From the NCBI GenBank assembly GCA_003996215.1, contig QJPP01000277.1, positions 620,001 through 684,000 on the forward strand: DNA of 64,000 nucleotides. The letters run 5' to 3'. Below are positions 21,649 to 31,862 of this stretch, piece by piece. How positions within the stretch are numbered: the stretch's first letter is position 1; every line of letters begins with the position of its first letter. This DNA comes from Jaltomata sinuosa (Eukaryota > Streptophyta > Magnoliopsida > Solanales > Solanaceae). Under the pieces are notes generated by a model that was not told where the DNA came from, did no database searches, and saw only the letters and a list, made by a program, of their open reading frames with translations. The translations under genes were made by a program, and so were the position numbers.

Positions 21649-22741
21649 AAATCTTTTGGGTTTGAGATGGGAGGAAAACAGTGGGCAAAAATGGGAAATC
21701 ACTTGGGAATTTCGAAATTCAAATTTCATGAGCTTGCCCACCACGAAATTGTACAAATTCATACTGATAACAGATGAATTTTTTGAAGGAATATTCATTT
21801 AGAGGGACACCTGGGCGATTCAAGAAGGTTCTGGACATTGCCAACACACACTTGACGAAAACGGAAGGGATTGTGATGGGGGTTTTAATAGATTTTTGGG
21901 GTCGTTTGCAACTGCTATTGTTGTTCTTCATCGTTGGAGTCAGTTTGTTCTGTGAAAAGGAAACGAGGAAGATGAAGTGGAGGGTGTGAGGCGCGTCAGT
22001 GAAGTACTGTGCGCTCTTTTAGAGTGTGGGAAGAGAGTGTGTAATTGAGGGAAGAAAATAAAGTGGTGTATATATTGTTTGTGTGTTAAGGATGATAAGG
22101 TGAGGGAAATATAAAGGGAATGGACCGGGTCAGGGTTTGTGAGGTGTTGGGCTGAAGGAATTCAATTTGGGCTAAGAAATGGCTGCAACATTAGAAATGA
22201 ATTAATAATTGAGGGATTTAAAAATGGTTTAGTAATTGGCCACATTGATTTGCAAATGTTGCCGGATCTAATTTAACGGTTAGCCAAAATTAGTTTACAA
22301 GCATGGCCAAATCGATTAAATTAAAGAACTTAGGCCAAAATTAAAATGAAATGAATTAAATTCCTAATTAATTAAATGAACTTCTACCTTTAACAATTAA
22401 GAATAATTATTTTATAAAATATAATTATTTTATTTAAATCTAAGAAACTAATTATTTAATCAATTTCTTATTTTAAATCATTTTAAGGAATAACAAAACA
22501 TCTTTACTCTAAAACGTGATTTTCACTCGAAATAATTTTCAAAATATTTCTTCAAGTAAAATTTATATAATCCAATAGAATTAAATATAGGATATATATA
22601 TTTCACCTAAAAATCGCAAAGTTAGCCTCAAATTTATTTTGAAATCATTTCATCTTAAAATAACTACTTCAAAAATTATTTAAAAATAATAGAAGCTCTA
22701 AATTAATTAAGGCCGTAAAGGGCAAAAATTGGGTTTCAACA

Positions 22742-22757
22742 ACTGCCCCTCCCTTTG
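22742..22757 (-). other. Polypurine tract of O
   Basis: Minus-strand CAAAGGGAGGGGCAGT directly precedes the 3' LTR start TGTTGAAACCC. Confidence 0.8.
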
Positions 22758-23930
22758 GGTAGGGTGAATGCAATGAACCCTGTGCAAAGAAAATTTGACG
22801 TTCCCAATTTTTTTCGACCACTAATTCATTCTCAGAAAGCGATTGGTTATAGCACGTATTTCAAGAAATTATGGCTGAAATCCGGTATTAAGTTTCCTAC
22901 ATATATCAAGTTACATGTGAATTCAGGCCACTTGTAGTTCAAGATGCTCGATTTTTTCAAAAAAATCCAAAAGCTATTCCGACTTCGGATTACGAAGAGA
23001 CCGGAAAGCTGGGGAACAAGAGGATTGGGGGGGAGTTTGGAATGCAGCCAAGTTTTTAACATAGAGCCTGCCTATATATCCCAGGACCAGGGAATCAGGC
23101 TGCTTGTAGTTTGACTCAATCGGGGAAAAAGATAATCTTTATGTTAAGATAACCTTTGGCTCGGGATGAGTGACAAGTAATTGAGTTATGGAGAGAGGCT
23201 TGAGACCTCTTAACCATGAATGTGGTGCACTTCACATCCATAGGTAAGATTTTACCTGGACATAATTTTCAAAGCTCGAGGTGTATTGTCACCCGTATTT
23301 GAATAGAAGGAACATTTCTTCCAGTGTGAGTTCAGAAAGTACTCTGCATGCGAAACTAAGACCCAACGATAGAAATACCCACATGTCTTCTGATAGGGGT
23401 GTGGTTTGATGGTGGTGGAAGTCATCCCTCGTCTCACTTCCAAAGAGTTTGGTATTCGTCTTCGGACTATGTCCCAGTTCGCTGCTAAGAAAAAGTTTCA
23501 CATTGTGATGCATCTTTTTTGGTGTAGTCCTCACCTGTGGTTTTGTTCTTAGAATTTCATCCTTATCGGGTGTTCTCGACAATATTAAAAATTTTAGTGG
23601 TAACATAATTCCATTTGGAGAGATAGTTTCTTTGCCATACCTCATCCTTGAATTACGTTCGAATCTCGTGTTGTGACATCCTTTTGATGTATTTTGTACC
23701 TGTTGTAATGGTTTGAAATTTTCATCCTCTCGGATGCTCTCGACAATATTTTAAAACAAGATCGTTAGTAGTAAAAGTGATTTGATAAGGAGAGATAGCT
23801 TTTGTACATCATTTCTGCATCTGTTTTTTTTAAGAAGATGCCATCCTTTCTTATTCCTGTCTTAAGAAATAATGACTACCATAACATAGAGACATGATAG
23901 CCTTCGTAGTCATCAGATAGGATTGTCTGG
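22758..23930 (-). repeat. O 3' untranslated region, proximal part
   Basis: Contains two copies of a dispersed O motif (CCTACATATATC..GAATTCAGGCC..GTAG at about 22896, and CCTATATATCCC..GGGAATCAGGC..TTGTAG at about 23066). A 118-codon minus-strand frame at 23289-23645 has no recognisable domain, and I do not call it a gene. Confidence 0.6.
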
Positions 23931-24210
23931 TGTATATTCTCGTTGTTGTGACTTGTACACTTTGCACATTCCCATTGTTGTAGCTTAGAAGTGTTAGATT
24001 TGTGCATTCTCATTGCTATGACTTAAACACTTTGCGCATTCCCATTGTTGTAGCTTAGAAGTGTTTGATTTGTGCATTCTCATTGCTGCGACTTAAACAC
24101 TTTGCGCATTTCCATTGTTGCGGCTTAGAAGTGTTAGATTTACGCATTCTCATTGCTGCGACTTAAACACTTTGCGCATTTTTGTTGTTACGGCTTAGAA
24201 GTGTTAGATA
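23931..24210. repeat. 70-bp tandem repeat, about 4 units
   Basis: CATTGTTGTAGCTTAGAAGT recurs at exact 70-base spacing (23973, 24043, 24113, 24183), alternating with CTCATTGCTGCGACTTAAAC. Tandem repeats between pol and the 3' LTR are typical of Ogre elements. Confidence 0.85.
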
Positions 24211-24349
24211 ATCCAACTCTATGGCGGTTGAATGTGATGATCTTTGAATATGACAACTTTCATAGTCGTTGCGATATAATGGTCCTCGTAACCGTTTATA
24301 ACATTCTTTTGATTGTGATAGCCTTCATTTCTATTGGTAGCAGTCTTTG

Positions 24350-24985
24350 CATATGCCTTTGGGGTAAGTCTTGCGCATTATCCATATTGACGCGACTAAT
24401 AGATATTCCCTGAATTATCAGGCTTTGAGGTAATCTAGCCCATTATCCAACTTTGGATAGAGGCGGCTTATAGATGTCCCTTAATTTGTTAGCTTCGAGT
24501 AATCTTGCACATCAGCCGACTTTGGATAGAGGCGACTTACAGACGTCCTTTGAATTTCCAGTTTTTAGGGTAATCCTGCACTTTTATCCGATTTTGGATG
24601 TAACGCGACTTACCGATTTCCCTTGAATTGCTAGCCTTTGGGTAGTCCAGCACAATATCAACGTGGTATGTCATGGCTTATAGATAACCCTTGGACTATC
24701 ATTTTTTGTAGTCTTGCACTTTATCCAATTTCAGATATTGTTGCGACTTACGCATTACCCTTGAACTGTCAATCTTCAGGTGATCTTGCACACTCTCCAA
24801 TTTCAGATATCGCTGCGTCCTACCGATAACTTTTATTCTGTCAAGTTTTAGGCAATCTTGCACACTATCCGGTTTCAGATATCATTGTGACTTACAGACA
24901 ACCTTTGGCCTTCAAATTTTTAGAGATCCGATTCATCGTCCAATTTGGATGGCATCTTACAGACATCCTTCAGACTATATGCTTT
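24350..24985. repeat. About 82-bp degenerate tandem repeat, about 8 units
   Basis: The unit contains GGTAATCTTGCACATTATCC, then CAACTTTGGATAGAGGCGAC, then TTACAGACATCCCTTGAAT. Copies differ more from one another than in the neighbouring arrays. Confidence 0.75.
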
Positions 24986-25149
24986 TGACCTTGATGGAAA
25001 GTGTTATTTGATCATTAGGGTGACAAGGCCTTTGCCACATGATCAAATATAGTTGCATCTTCTAGTGACCGACGCCCTTGAATGTATAATCATCATTCAG
25101 TGTGAGACTTCGTTGTCTCAATGCGATAATAAATAAGGGTGCATAAATA

Positions 25150-25560
25150 TCCTCGACGTCAGACTCCAGTGTCTTGCACGATATCAGATATAAATATGCT
25201 CAATGCCAGACTCTATCGTTTCAGTATAATAATAAGGAAGTAATGATATCCTCAACGTCAGACCCCACTGTCTCATACAATATTGGACATAAATATGATG
25301 AATGCCAGACTTGGCATAATAATAAGGAAGCAAGCATATCCTCAACGTTAGACCCTGCCGTCTCACGCGATATCGGATATAAATATGCTGAATACCAGAC
25401 TTGGCATAATAATAAGAAAGTAATGATATCCTCAACGTCAGACACTGCCATCTCATGCGATATCGGATATAAATGTGCTTAATACCAGACTTGGCATAAT
25501 AATAAGGAAGCAAAGATATCCTCAATGTCAGACTTTGTTGTCTTACGTGATCTTGGATAT
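25150..25560. repeat. 90-bp tandem repeat, about 4.5 units
   Basis: ATATCCTCAACGTCAGAC recurs at 90-base spacing (25251, 25341, 25431 and 25521 for its CTCAACGTCA core). Because 90 is divisible by three, the array keeps frames open on both strands (102 codons plus, about 197 minus). These are repeat artefacts. Confidence 0.85.
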
Positions 25561-25693
25561 AAATGCTCTTGGGTTGATCCTGCGCACCGAGTATGACTTG
25601 GGGACGCCTCTGAATGTCATCCTTTTTTAAACCAGCCAGTAGAGGAAAATAATCTTCATAACAAATATGTGTCTGCGGTATTTTAATGATGAT

Positions 25694-25892
25694 GGTCCTT
25701 GCGACATAATCCTGGCTACATGATCCTTGTGACATGGTCTTTGCGACATGGTCCTTGTGACATGGTCCCCGCGACATGGTCCTTGTGACATAGTCCTTAC
25801 GACATGGTTCTTATGACATGGTCCTTGCAACATTGTCCTTGCGACGTAGTCCTTGTGACATGGTCTTTGCGACATGGTCCTTGTCACATGAA
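25694..25892. repeat. 14-bp minisatellite, about 14 units
   Basis: Unit TCCTTGCGACATGG, with GTGACATGG and GCGACATGG forms tending to alternate, which gives a 28-bp higher-order period. It generates the Met/Arg/Cys/His-rich minus-strand frames at 25627-26026. Confidence 0.85.
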
Positions 25893-26241
25893 AATATGAT
25901 AATGATGTGGATGATCGTGCAATGGCATGCGCAACAGTTGCAGAAAACATCACCTTTGGTCTTTATTTTGTCATGTTGACTCATTTGTGTATGCCTGCGC
26001 TTAAAGAAAATGATTAGTAGACACAACGTCGCTTTTACTAGCGACCGTAGTCAAATTTAAAAAACTTAAACAACGATATTTATGAAGTAAATCAAAACAA
26101 CTTTCATTTCAAATGTGAATGAAATGGTTGTACCCATTTCTGGGGACAACCACAAATACCTTTTCCGAACATCATCTGTTCATGGTGATTTATGATTTGC
26201 TGGGGATTGGCGGAGGACGTCATTGATATGTCATTTTGAGA

Positions 26242-26523
26242 CTAGCCACAGAGTCCTGATATGTTTTGGGGATTCAAGGGTGCTGTAGATCTCTCTTTAT
26301 ATGGTAGTTCTTGCAAACAAAAAGAAAATTTGTCCATTCTGGAGCTTTTGCCTCTTTCGGCTTCTTCCCACTGTTTTGGCTTTTCTTCACCAAATTCCAG
26401 GGCATTTAGTCTCGTTGCATTTCTTTGAACGCATTGGATAGCGAGGGATTTTTTTCGATCTCTAACATACTTCTTAGGACAACCTGCATCCACAGAGAAA
26501 TTGTTAGTTTTTGGTGAAACCAA
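26242..26523 (-). CDS. 93-codon ORF in the O 3' region, unknown
   Basis: A single open frame in element sense with Lys/Arg-rich character and a few cysteines. I recognise no domain and see no ribosome or splice context. It lies in the non-repetitive spacer between the minisatellite and the GAGA/TCTC repeats. It could be an accessory ORF of O or a chance frame. Confidence 0.15.
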   Translation of the reverse strand: MVSPKTNNFSVDAGCPKKYVRDRKKSLAIQCVQRNATRLNALEFGEEKPKQWEEAERGKSSRMDKFSFCLQELPYKERSTAPLNPQNISGLCG

Positions 26524-26989
26524 TCTGTGTTGACCTGCTTCGATCTTCTGCTCCTCGCTTTGACTTTATGGATGCTTCCCATTCTCGGGCACTCATCGTC
26601 CTCAACTCCTTAGGTCACAGTAGACATAAGACAGAATAATTTTATAAAGTAGTAAAACTAATCTTTTGTAAAGATTTTTAAAACAAGTTCTTTGGAAAAC
26701 AAAAGATTGAAAAAGGATAATTAGGAAAGGTCTCTGCCCATCATGTCATGCACTATCTCAATGAATGTCCTTTATTCAAGGCTTCGACATCTCTGACACA
26801 CTGTTGGCGGACTCTGGAGACCCTTTATAGTCCCAGCTGGGAAGTTGAGAAATGATCTTTCGAGAATTTTGTCATAGCTGGGGATTAATCCACTTCGGAC
26901 TTTCTTACAATTGGAGATTTTTGAAGTATACTCTGATCTCTCGGTGCTGGGGAATTCTTCGTAGTTTGTCTCTAAATTCGCAAGCAAAG

Positions 26990-27215
26990 CTTGGTGGAAA
27001 TTTTGAGATCCCTCTCAAAATTTCTTTCCAGTTAAAGGTTTCATGATGAATCTTATTACATTGATAAGAGATTTGACACTCTGTGGGAATTATGAGATTC
27101 TTTCTCGAGATTCATTTCGGTTGCTCTTTGGCACATTCTGCATTCGGATTTGATGGAGAATGATCTTTGGATTCTGAATTATTGAGATTCCTTTCTCAAA
27201 AATTCTGCCATGTTT
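26990..27215. repeat. Three GAGA..TCTC dyad repeats, about 88 bp apart
   Basis: TGAGATCCCTCTCAAAATT (about 27003), TGAGATTCTTTCTCGAGATT (about 27089) and TGAGATTCCTTTCTCAAAAA (about 27180) each contain a GAGA/TCTC inverted repeat that can fold as a short hairpin. Confidence 0.6.
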
Positions 27216-27248
27216 CTATTTCTTGGGTAATATGACCGAGCCATTATG

Positions 27249-27462
27249 GTGCCTACATATCCCGTTAAAGCAGGAATCAGGTCAAACATAGTTCCCACAC
27301 TCGAAGTGGGAGAATGATATAAATAAATAAAGGGGTGACCGTGGCCGACAAAGGCCGCCTACGTATCTCATTCTTGAGAATTCAGGCCAAACGTAGTTCA
27401 AGATAAAAGGGGAAAGATAGATTTTTCGAAGGGGTTGACCATAGCTGACACAGGCTGCCTAC
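27249..27462. repeat. About 105-bp repeats with CTACGT/ACGTAG dyad in O
   Basis: GCCTACGTATCTCATTCTTG followed by AGAATTCAGGCCAAACGTAG forms an outer CTACGT/ACGTAG stem with an inner CTC/GAG. Copies lie near 27249 and 27355. A third copy (27458) is split by N and resumes at 38582. Confidence 0.7.
27458..27462. other. Target-site duplication of N (left copy)
   Basis: CCTAC, repeated at 38582-38586. Removing N restores CTGCCTACGTATATCATTC, the expected repeat wording of O. Confidence 0.9.
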
Positions 27463-30299
27463 TGTCACGACCCGATTTCTCGATCATGATGGCACCTACA
27501 ACCCTCCAGTAGGCGAACCAATTCCTGTAGCTTGAAACGGTTAGTAATGGGCTACCTTCTAACTGTTTAAGCGGAAGAACAAATAAATAAGCTGAAGCAA
27601 GGGAACAAAATGAATAAACCGGATAACCGGAGTAAGATAAATACAAACGGAGTAACGATGCACCTGGGATCCTCACAATAACAGTATATATGCATAAGTC
27701 TAGAGATTATTGGTATACCGGTAACCTCAAGTATAAGGAAGGGGAGAGAAAAGTAAAGTAGACATGCTCGGAAACAGTAAACAATAACCACACTTATCAT
27801 AACAATCTCATTCCAGAAACGAACAGCCCCACTGTAACCAAGCACTGACCATACTTAATCACGATCATCTCAATCCCGAAACCAACAGCCCCGCTGTAAC
27901 CAACCTCACACTCAAGACAAAATTAATGATGATAAGACTCTACCTATAGTACCTCGGCCGCCCATGCAATCGAGGAATGCAAACAAGTGAAAACAAACCC
28001 TCCGGCATCCCATACTACCGGAGCGTACAATCAACAATCAACAGACAAGGGTGGTACCTCACGCAGATGAATGATATGATCCCATGCTAAGTAAAAGTGA
28101 TCCAGTGCCATATGTCACCCGCTTTCGGCGACCTATAAGGCCCAGAAGATGGGATCCATGGAAGGTCCCACTCGTATGCCACTACTACACCGTATACCCT
28201 CTCTCCGGCACTCGCAGCTCGCAGCTTCTGGTCCAGAATGGCAAGGTCCATAGAGGGCCCCGACCAACATACTAGATGCCCCACATCCTCAAGATAATCC
28301 CCAAGTAAAGTTGCCTGGAGGGTATCCAGGTCTAAAATAGTAAGCCCAAAAGCTCTAGTACTCGGCCTCGCCTAGTCCAGCAACACCCCGGATATTGTAA
28401 TATAAAAGTAGGGCACCCGACCCCATCAAGCCCAAAAAAGTAGAACTATTGATAAAATGTCTTTTAAAACTTTCTTTACACCAAGAGGATCCACAAGACA
28501 AGTCAAAACCATTTCCAAATCATTTCCGTCGAAAATGAGCCCCCGGGCCATGCAAGGTTTAGAAAACAGTTCCAAAAGGCTCGAAGCCAAAACCATAGTA
28601 AAACGTGGGAAAATCTCTCAATATGCATGGAAATGGAATGATCAAACACACAATAGCCACCCCGCAGCTCATAATCAACCAATCGGCCCTGCACAGACTC
28701 CAAAGCTACTCAGCAAGCATAACCAGCCTAGCAGGATAATTCTATGTCTGGGACTCGTGGACATTTCCAATGATCCCATCGTCTATGTTCCAGAGTCAAC
28801 AAAGCCTCACAGGACCAGAAGGTAATAATATCAATTAAGAAGAATACTACACGCAACGGAGGAAAGAACAGGACGGATCATGGAAAAGCGGTCAGGGTTT
28901 GTGGTACCAACCTAATAACCCAACCCAAGGATTCCAACTAGTACAATTTTACCTGATATATGCGAAGTCTAGGGAGTTAAGCCGTAACCTACCTATCGTC
29001 CAATGACAAGCTGCGGAAATAATGATATTCGAGGCCGAGCTACTCTGAGAAGCTCCAAACGAGAATTAAACTATCAAATTCACGAATAAGAAGTTAAGGC
29101 AAGTCCAACGATACCCATATTGCTACAATTGTAGCCGAGTTGATATCCTGGTCAAAAGTGGGCCCGCAGAGCCTACAACTTGAAACCCAAAATGAAAAGA
29201 ACCACGATGACCCCAACGATGTCAAGGAGGCATGCTCCAAATTTGAGCACAAATAGCCAAGGAAAAGGGCATCAAAACATCCCGCAAAGGTTGGGGTTTA
29301 AGGAGTGGAATTCCGGAAAATAAAATAGAAATTGGGCAAGAAATACTTACCACAAAGGAAAAAACCCGAGTCAAGAAGGATAATCTACCACTCCCACGAG
29401 CATGCACCAATTGGACGACCAGAATGCACAAGCAAAATCTCAAGCTTAGTGAAGGGCATCAATGGAGGTTTTAAGAAATTTCAAGAGAAGAGAGAGCTTA
29501 CCAAACGACGAAGAAGTACAGAAAATCCACCCACAATCGACTTCCCAAGGCTTGGAATCAATATAGAGCAATTTGTTGGAGAGAATTTAGAGTTTAGAGT
29601 GGGAAAAAGTGAGAGAGAATGCTGGAAAAATGAACTCCCTCCTTTATATAGCTACTGGAAAATGGTCAGCGCCATCAGCGCTAGGCCAGCACCAACAGTG
29701 CTGAAGGGGTGGCAGGCGCCTCGGCACTATTGCACTGGAAGGGTGCGATCGCGCTGAAGGCTGGCAAGCACTAAGGCGCTATCGCGCTGGCCTTGGCGCG
29801 ATTGCGCTGAAGGCTGGCCTGCAACTATTTTCTGCAATTTCTCTAACACTCCACGGGGTATTTCGGGCATAATTAGAAACCGATTTTCAAAAACCAATAG
29901 TTCTAAAAGAGTGGAAATGACATTCCAGACTCAATAGAATCGACGAAACTCCCATATGAGGTCGTTTTGGAGAAATGTTGACCCAAGTCAACGCTAACGA
30001 AGGAACTCAAGGGCTCGAAATGAGTCTGGCTCACACGAAACCTGAACCAACCACCTTTCTAGCCCAAACATAACATTTCGGAGCTGATGGAATTGTTGGA
30101 TTTTGAATCTGACACTACGATCATCGAAAGTCACCTGAAGTTGCACTTTCAACTCCAAATAGCCCAAAAATTGAGAAAACTACACAAAACCCACACCGGA
30201 AGTTCTCAGGCCTCAACTAAAGGTCTAACTAGACTAAACTCATCTCTCCAAAGCTAATGAAACTGTCAGAATTCAATTCTGAGCATGTTAGCTAAGAAT
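27463..30299 (-). repeat. N 3' LTR, twice deleted
   Basis: It aligns with 35027-38392 of the 5' LTR. It lacks a segment matching 35215-35689 (about 475 bp, including the conserved stem-loop) and the 189 bases that would follow 30299. In 420 compared bases I counted 36 differences (about 8.6%), mostly C/T and G/A. ORFs such as 28457-28825 and 29332-29757 lie inside it and are not genes. Confidence 0.85.
29643..29822 (-). promoter_or_regulatory. TATA box and GCGC-word island, N 3' LTR
   Basis: Minus-strand AGCTATATAAA (29643-29653). The upstream island 29668-29822 contains GCGATCGCGC, GGCGCTATCGCGC and GGCGCGATTGCGC. Confidence 0.65.
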
Positions 30300-31322
30300 C
30301 TCTAAGTCTATCCTGGATCAAACGGACACGGTCCAAGGAATCTCTAGGAAAATCCATACTCTGCGGTCTGGACTCTAACCCATCAAACCAACCAATAGGA
30401 GATCTACAATGCCTACCATACAAAACCTCAAAAGGTGCCATGCCAATGCTCGAATGAAAGCTATTATTATACGCAAACTCAGCCAAAGGCACAAACTGAA
30501 CCAATGAACCTCAAAAGTCAAGTACATAGGCCCGAAGCATGTCCTCCAGGACCTGAATGGTCCTCTCGAACTGGCCATCGGTCTGAGGGTGGAACGCAGT
30601 ACTAAGATGAACCTCCGTAACCAAATCTCTCTGTATAGCTCTCCAGAACTGAGATGTGAACCGAGTGTCGCGGTCTAAAATGATAGAAGTTGGGACCCTG
30701 TGCAACCATACAATCTCACGAATGTAGATCTGAGCTAACCTCTCTGCCCCGTAGGAAGTCTGAACCGGCAAGAAATGCGTTGACTTGGACTATCCACGAT
30801 CACCCAAATGGAATCAAACCTCCGAGTAGTACGAGGCAAACTAACAACAAAGTCCGTGGTTATACCTTCCCACTTCTACTTAGGAATGGGAAGTCGCTGC
30901 ATCAAGCCACACAGTCTCATGTGCTAGAACTTCACCTGCTGACAGTTCAAGCACCGAGATACAAACTTTGCCATGTCCTGCTTCATACCACCCCACCAGT
31001 AAAGCTGCTTCAGATCTCTATACATCTTTGCTGCGCCAGGATGAATATAGTATCTGGAACAATGTGCCTCATGGAGTATCAACTATATTAAATCACCAAC
31101 TCTTGAAACACATAGTCGACCCTCAAACCTCAGAATACCATCAGAACCCAAAGTCTCCCAATTGGCTTCACCTCGAACTACCTGGTCACGAAGGTCACAC
31201 AAACTCTGATCCTCCAATTGCCGGCTCTAAATTTGATCAACTAGAGTAGAGCGAACCTCAACACTGGCCAGAACTCTATTGGGATCTGATAAGTCAAGCC
31301 TAACCAAATGGTTAGCCAAGGA
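30300..31322 (-). pseudogene. N integrase, C-terminally deleted
   Basis: The core domain is readable. The HHCC zinc part survives as VSRCLNCQQVK (near 30940). The first catalytic Asp lies in TTDFVVSLP (near 30845), the second in ILDRDTRFTS, and the Glu in QFERTIQVLED (30511-30771 frame). The 30292-30504 frame continues through FAYNNSFHSSIGMAPFEVLY to LIQDRLR and then runs straight into LTR sequence. A frameshift after the first Asp and a stop after LDF break it further. Confidence 0.8.
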
Positions 31323-31862
31323 CTAGATGTCCAAGGTCAATGGTCGCTCAGAAATTAAAAGTGAAGCTAGACTGCCCATACTCACGGCCTTCCGACTCAA
31401 GGCATCCGCCACCATATTTGCCTTACTCGAATGGTATAAAATAGTAAAATCATAGTCGTTAAGCAACTCAACACATCTCTTTTGCCTCGAGTTCAGCTCG
31501 CGCTGACTCGTAATATACTGAAGACTACAATGGTCAGTGAATATCTCATAATGAACTCCATATAGATAGAGCCTCCAGATCTTGAGCGCGAAGACTACTG
31601 CTGCCAACTCTAAGTCGTGAGTGGCGTAGTTACGCTCATGAACCTTCAGCTGCCTCGATGCGTATGCTATCATTCAACTCCGCTGCATCAACACACAACC
31701 AAGACCAACTCCTGAAGTATCATAATACACGGAGAAACCCTGACCCTCAACTGGCAAAGTCAGAACTGGAGCTGAAGTCAATAAGGCCTTAAGCCTCTGG
31801 AAGCTATCCTCGCACTGATTAGACCACTGGAATGGAAAATCCTTCCTAGTCAGCATAGTCAA
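31323..31862 (-). pseudogene. N RNase H domain
   Basis: Minus-strand frames 31862-31674 and 31673-31323 give FSVYYDTSGVGLGCVLMQ, MIAYASRQLKVHERNY, ELAAVVFALKIWRLYLYG, FTDHCSLQYI and ADALSRK. These are the usual Ty3/gypsy RNase H series, including the FTDH Asp. A stop separates the two frames after LMQRS. It removes the RNA template during reverse transcription. It directly follows RT in the polyprotein. Confidence 0.8.

Larger units (their letters stand above)
18504..22741 (-). repeat. O 3' LTR
   Basis: It aligns with the 5' LTR (45346-49487) throughout. In 480 bases compared by eye I counted 18 differences (about 4%). It carries an extra 77-bp tandem copy at 19121-19274. ORFs at 20516-20710 and 21523-21989 recur in part in the other LTR but have no recognisable domain and are probably chance frames. 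Confidence 0.9.

Noticed and set aside
23289..23645. 118-codon minus-strand ORF
   Set aside because: No recognisable domain, AT-rich 3' untranslated region of O, length within what chance allows over this span.
25184..25777. 197-codon minus-strand ORF with repeated protein segments
   Set aside because: It is produced by the 90-bp tandem array (period divisible by three) and the 14-bp minisatellite; there is no sign of a real protein.
25694..25892. Possible CRISPR-like array
   Set aside because: Units are 14 bp head to tail with no spacers, in a plant retrotransposon; it is a minisatellite.
29332..29757. 141-codon plus-strand ORF
   Set aside because: It is inside the N 3' LTR and antisense to the element. 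The matching frame in the other LTR (37406-37609) is truncated.
30690..31249. Plus-strand ORFs of 133 and 93 codons
   Set aside because: They are shadows of the N integrase on the opposite strand.
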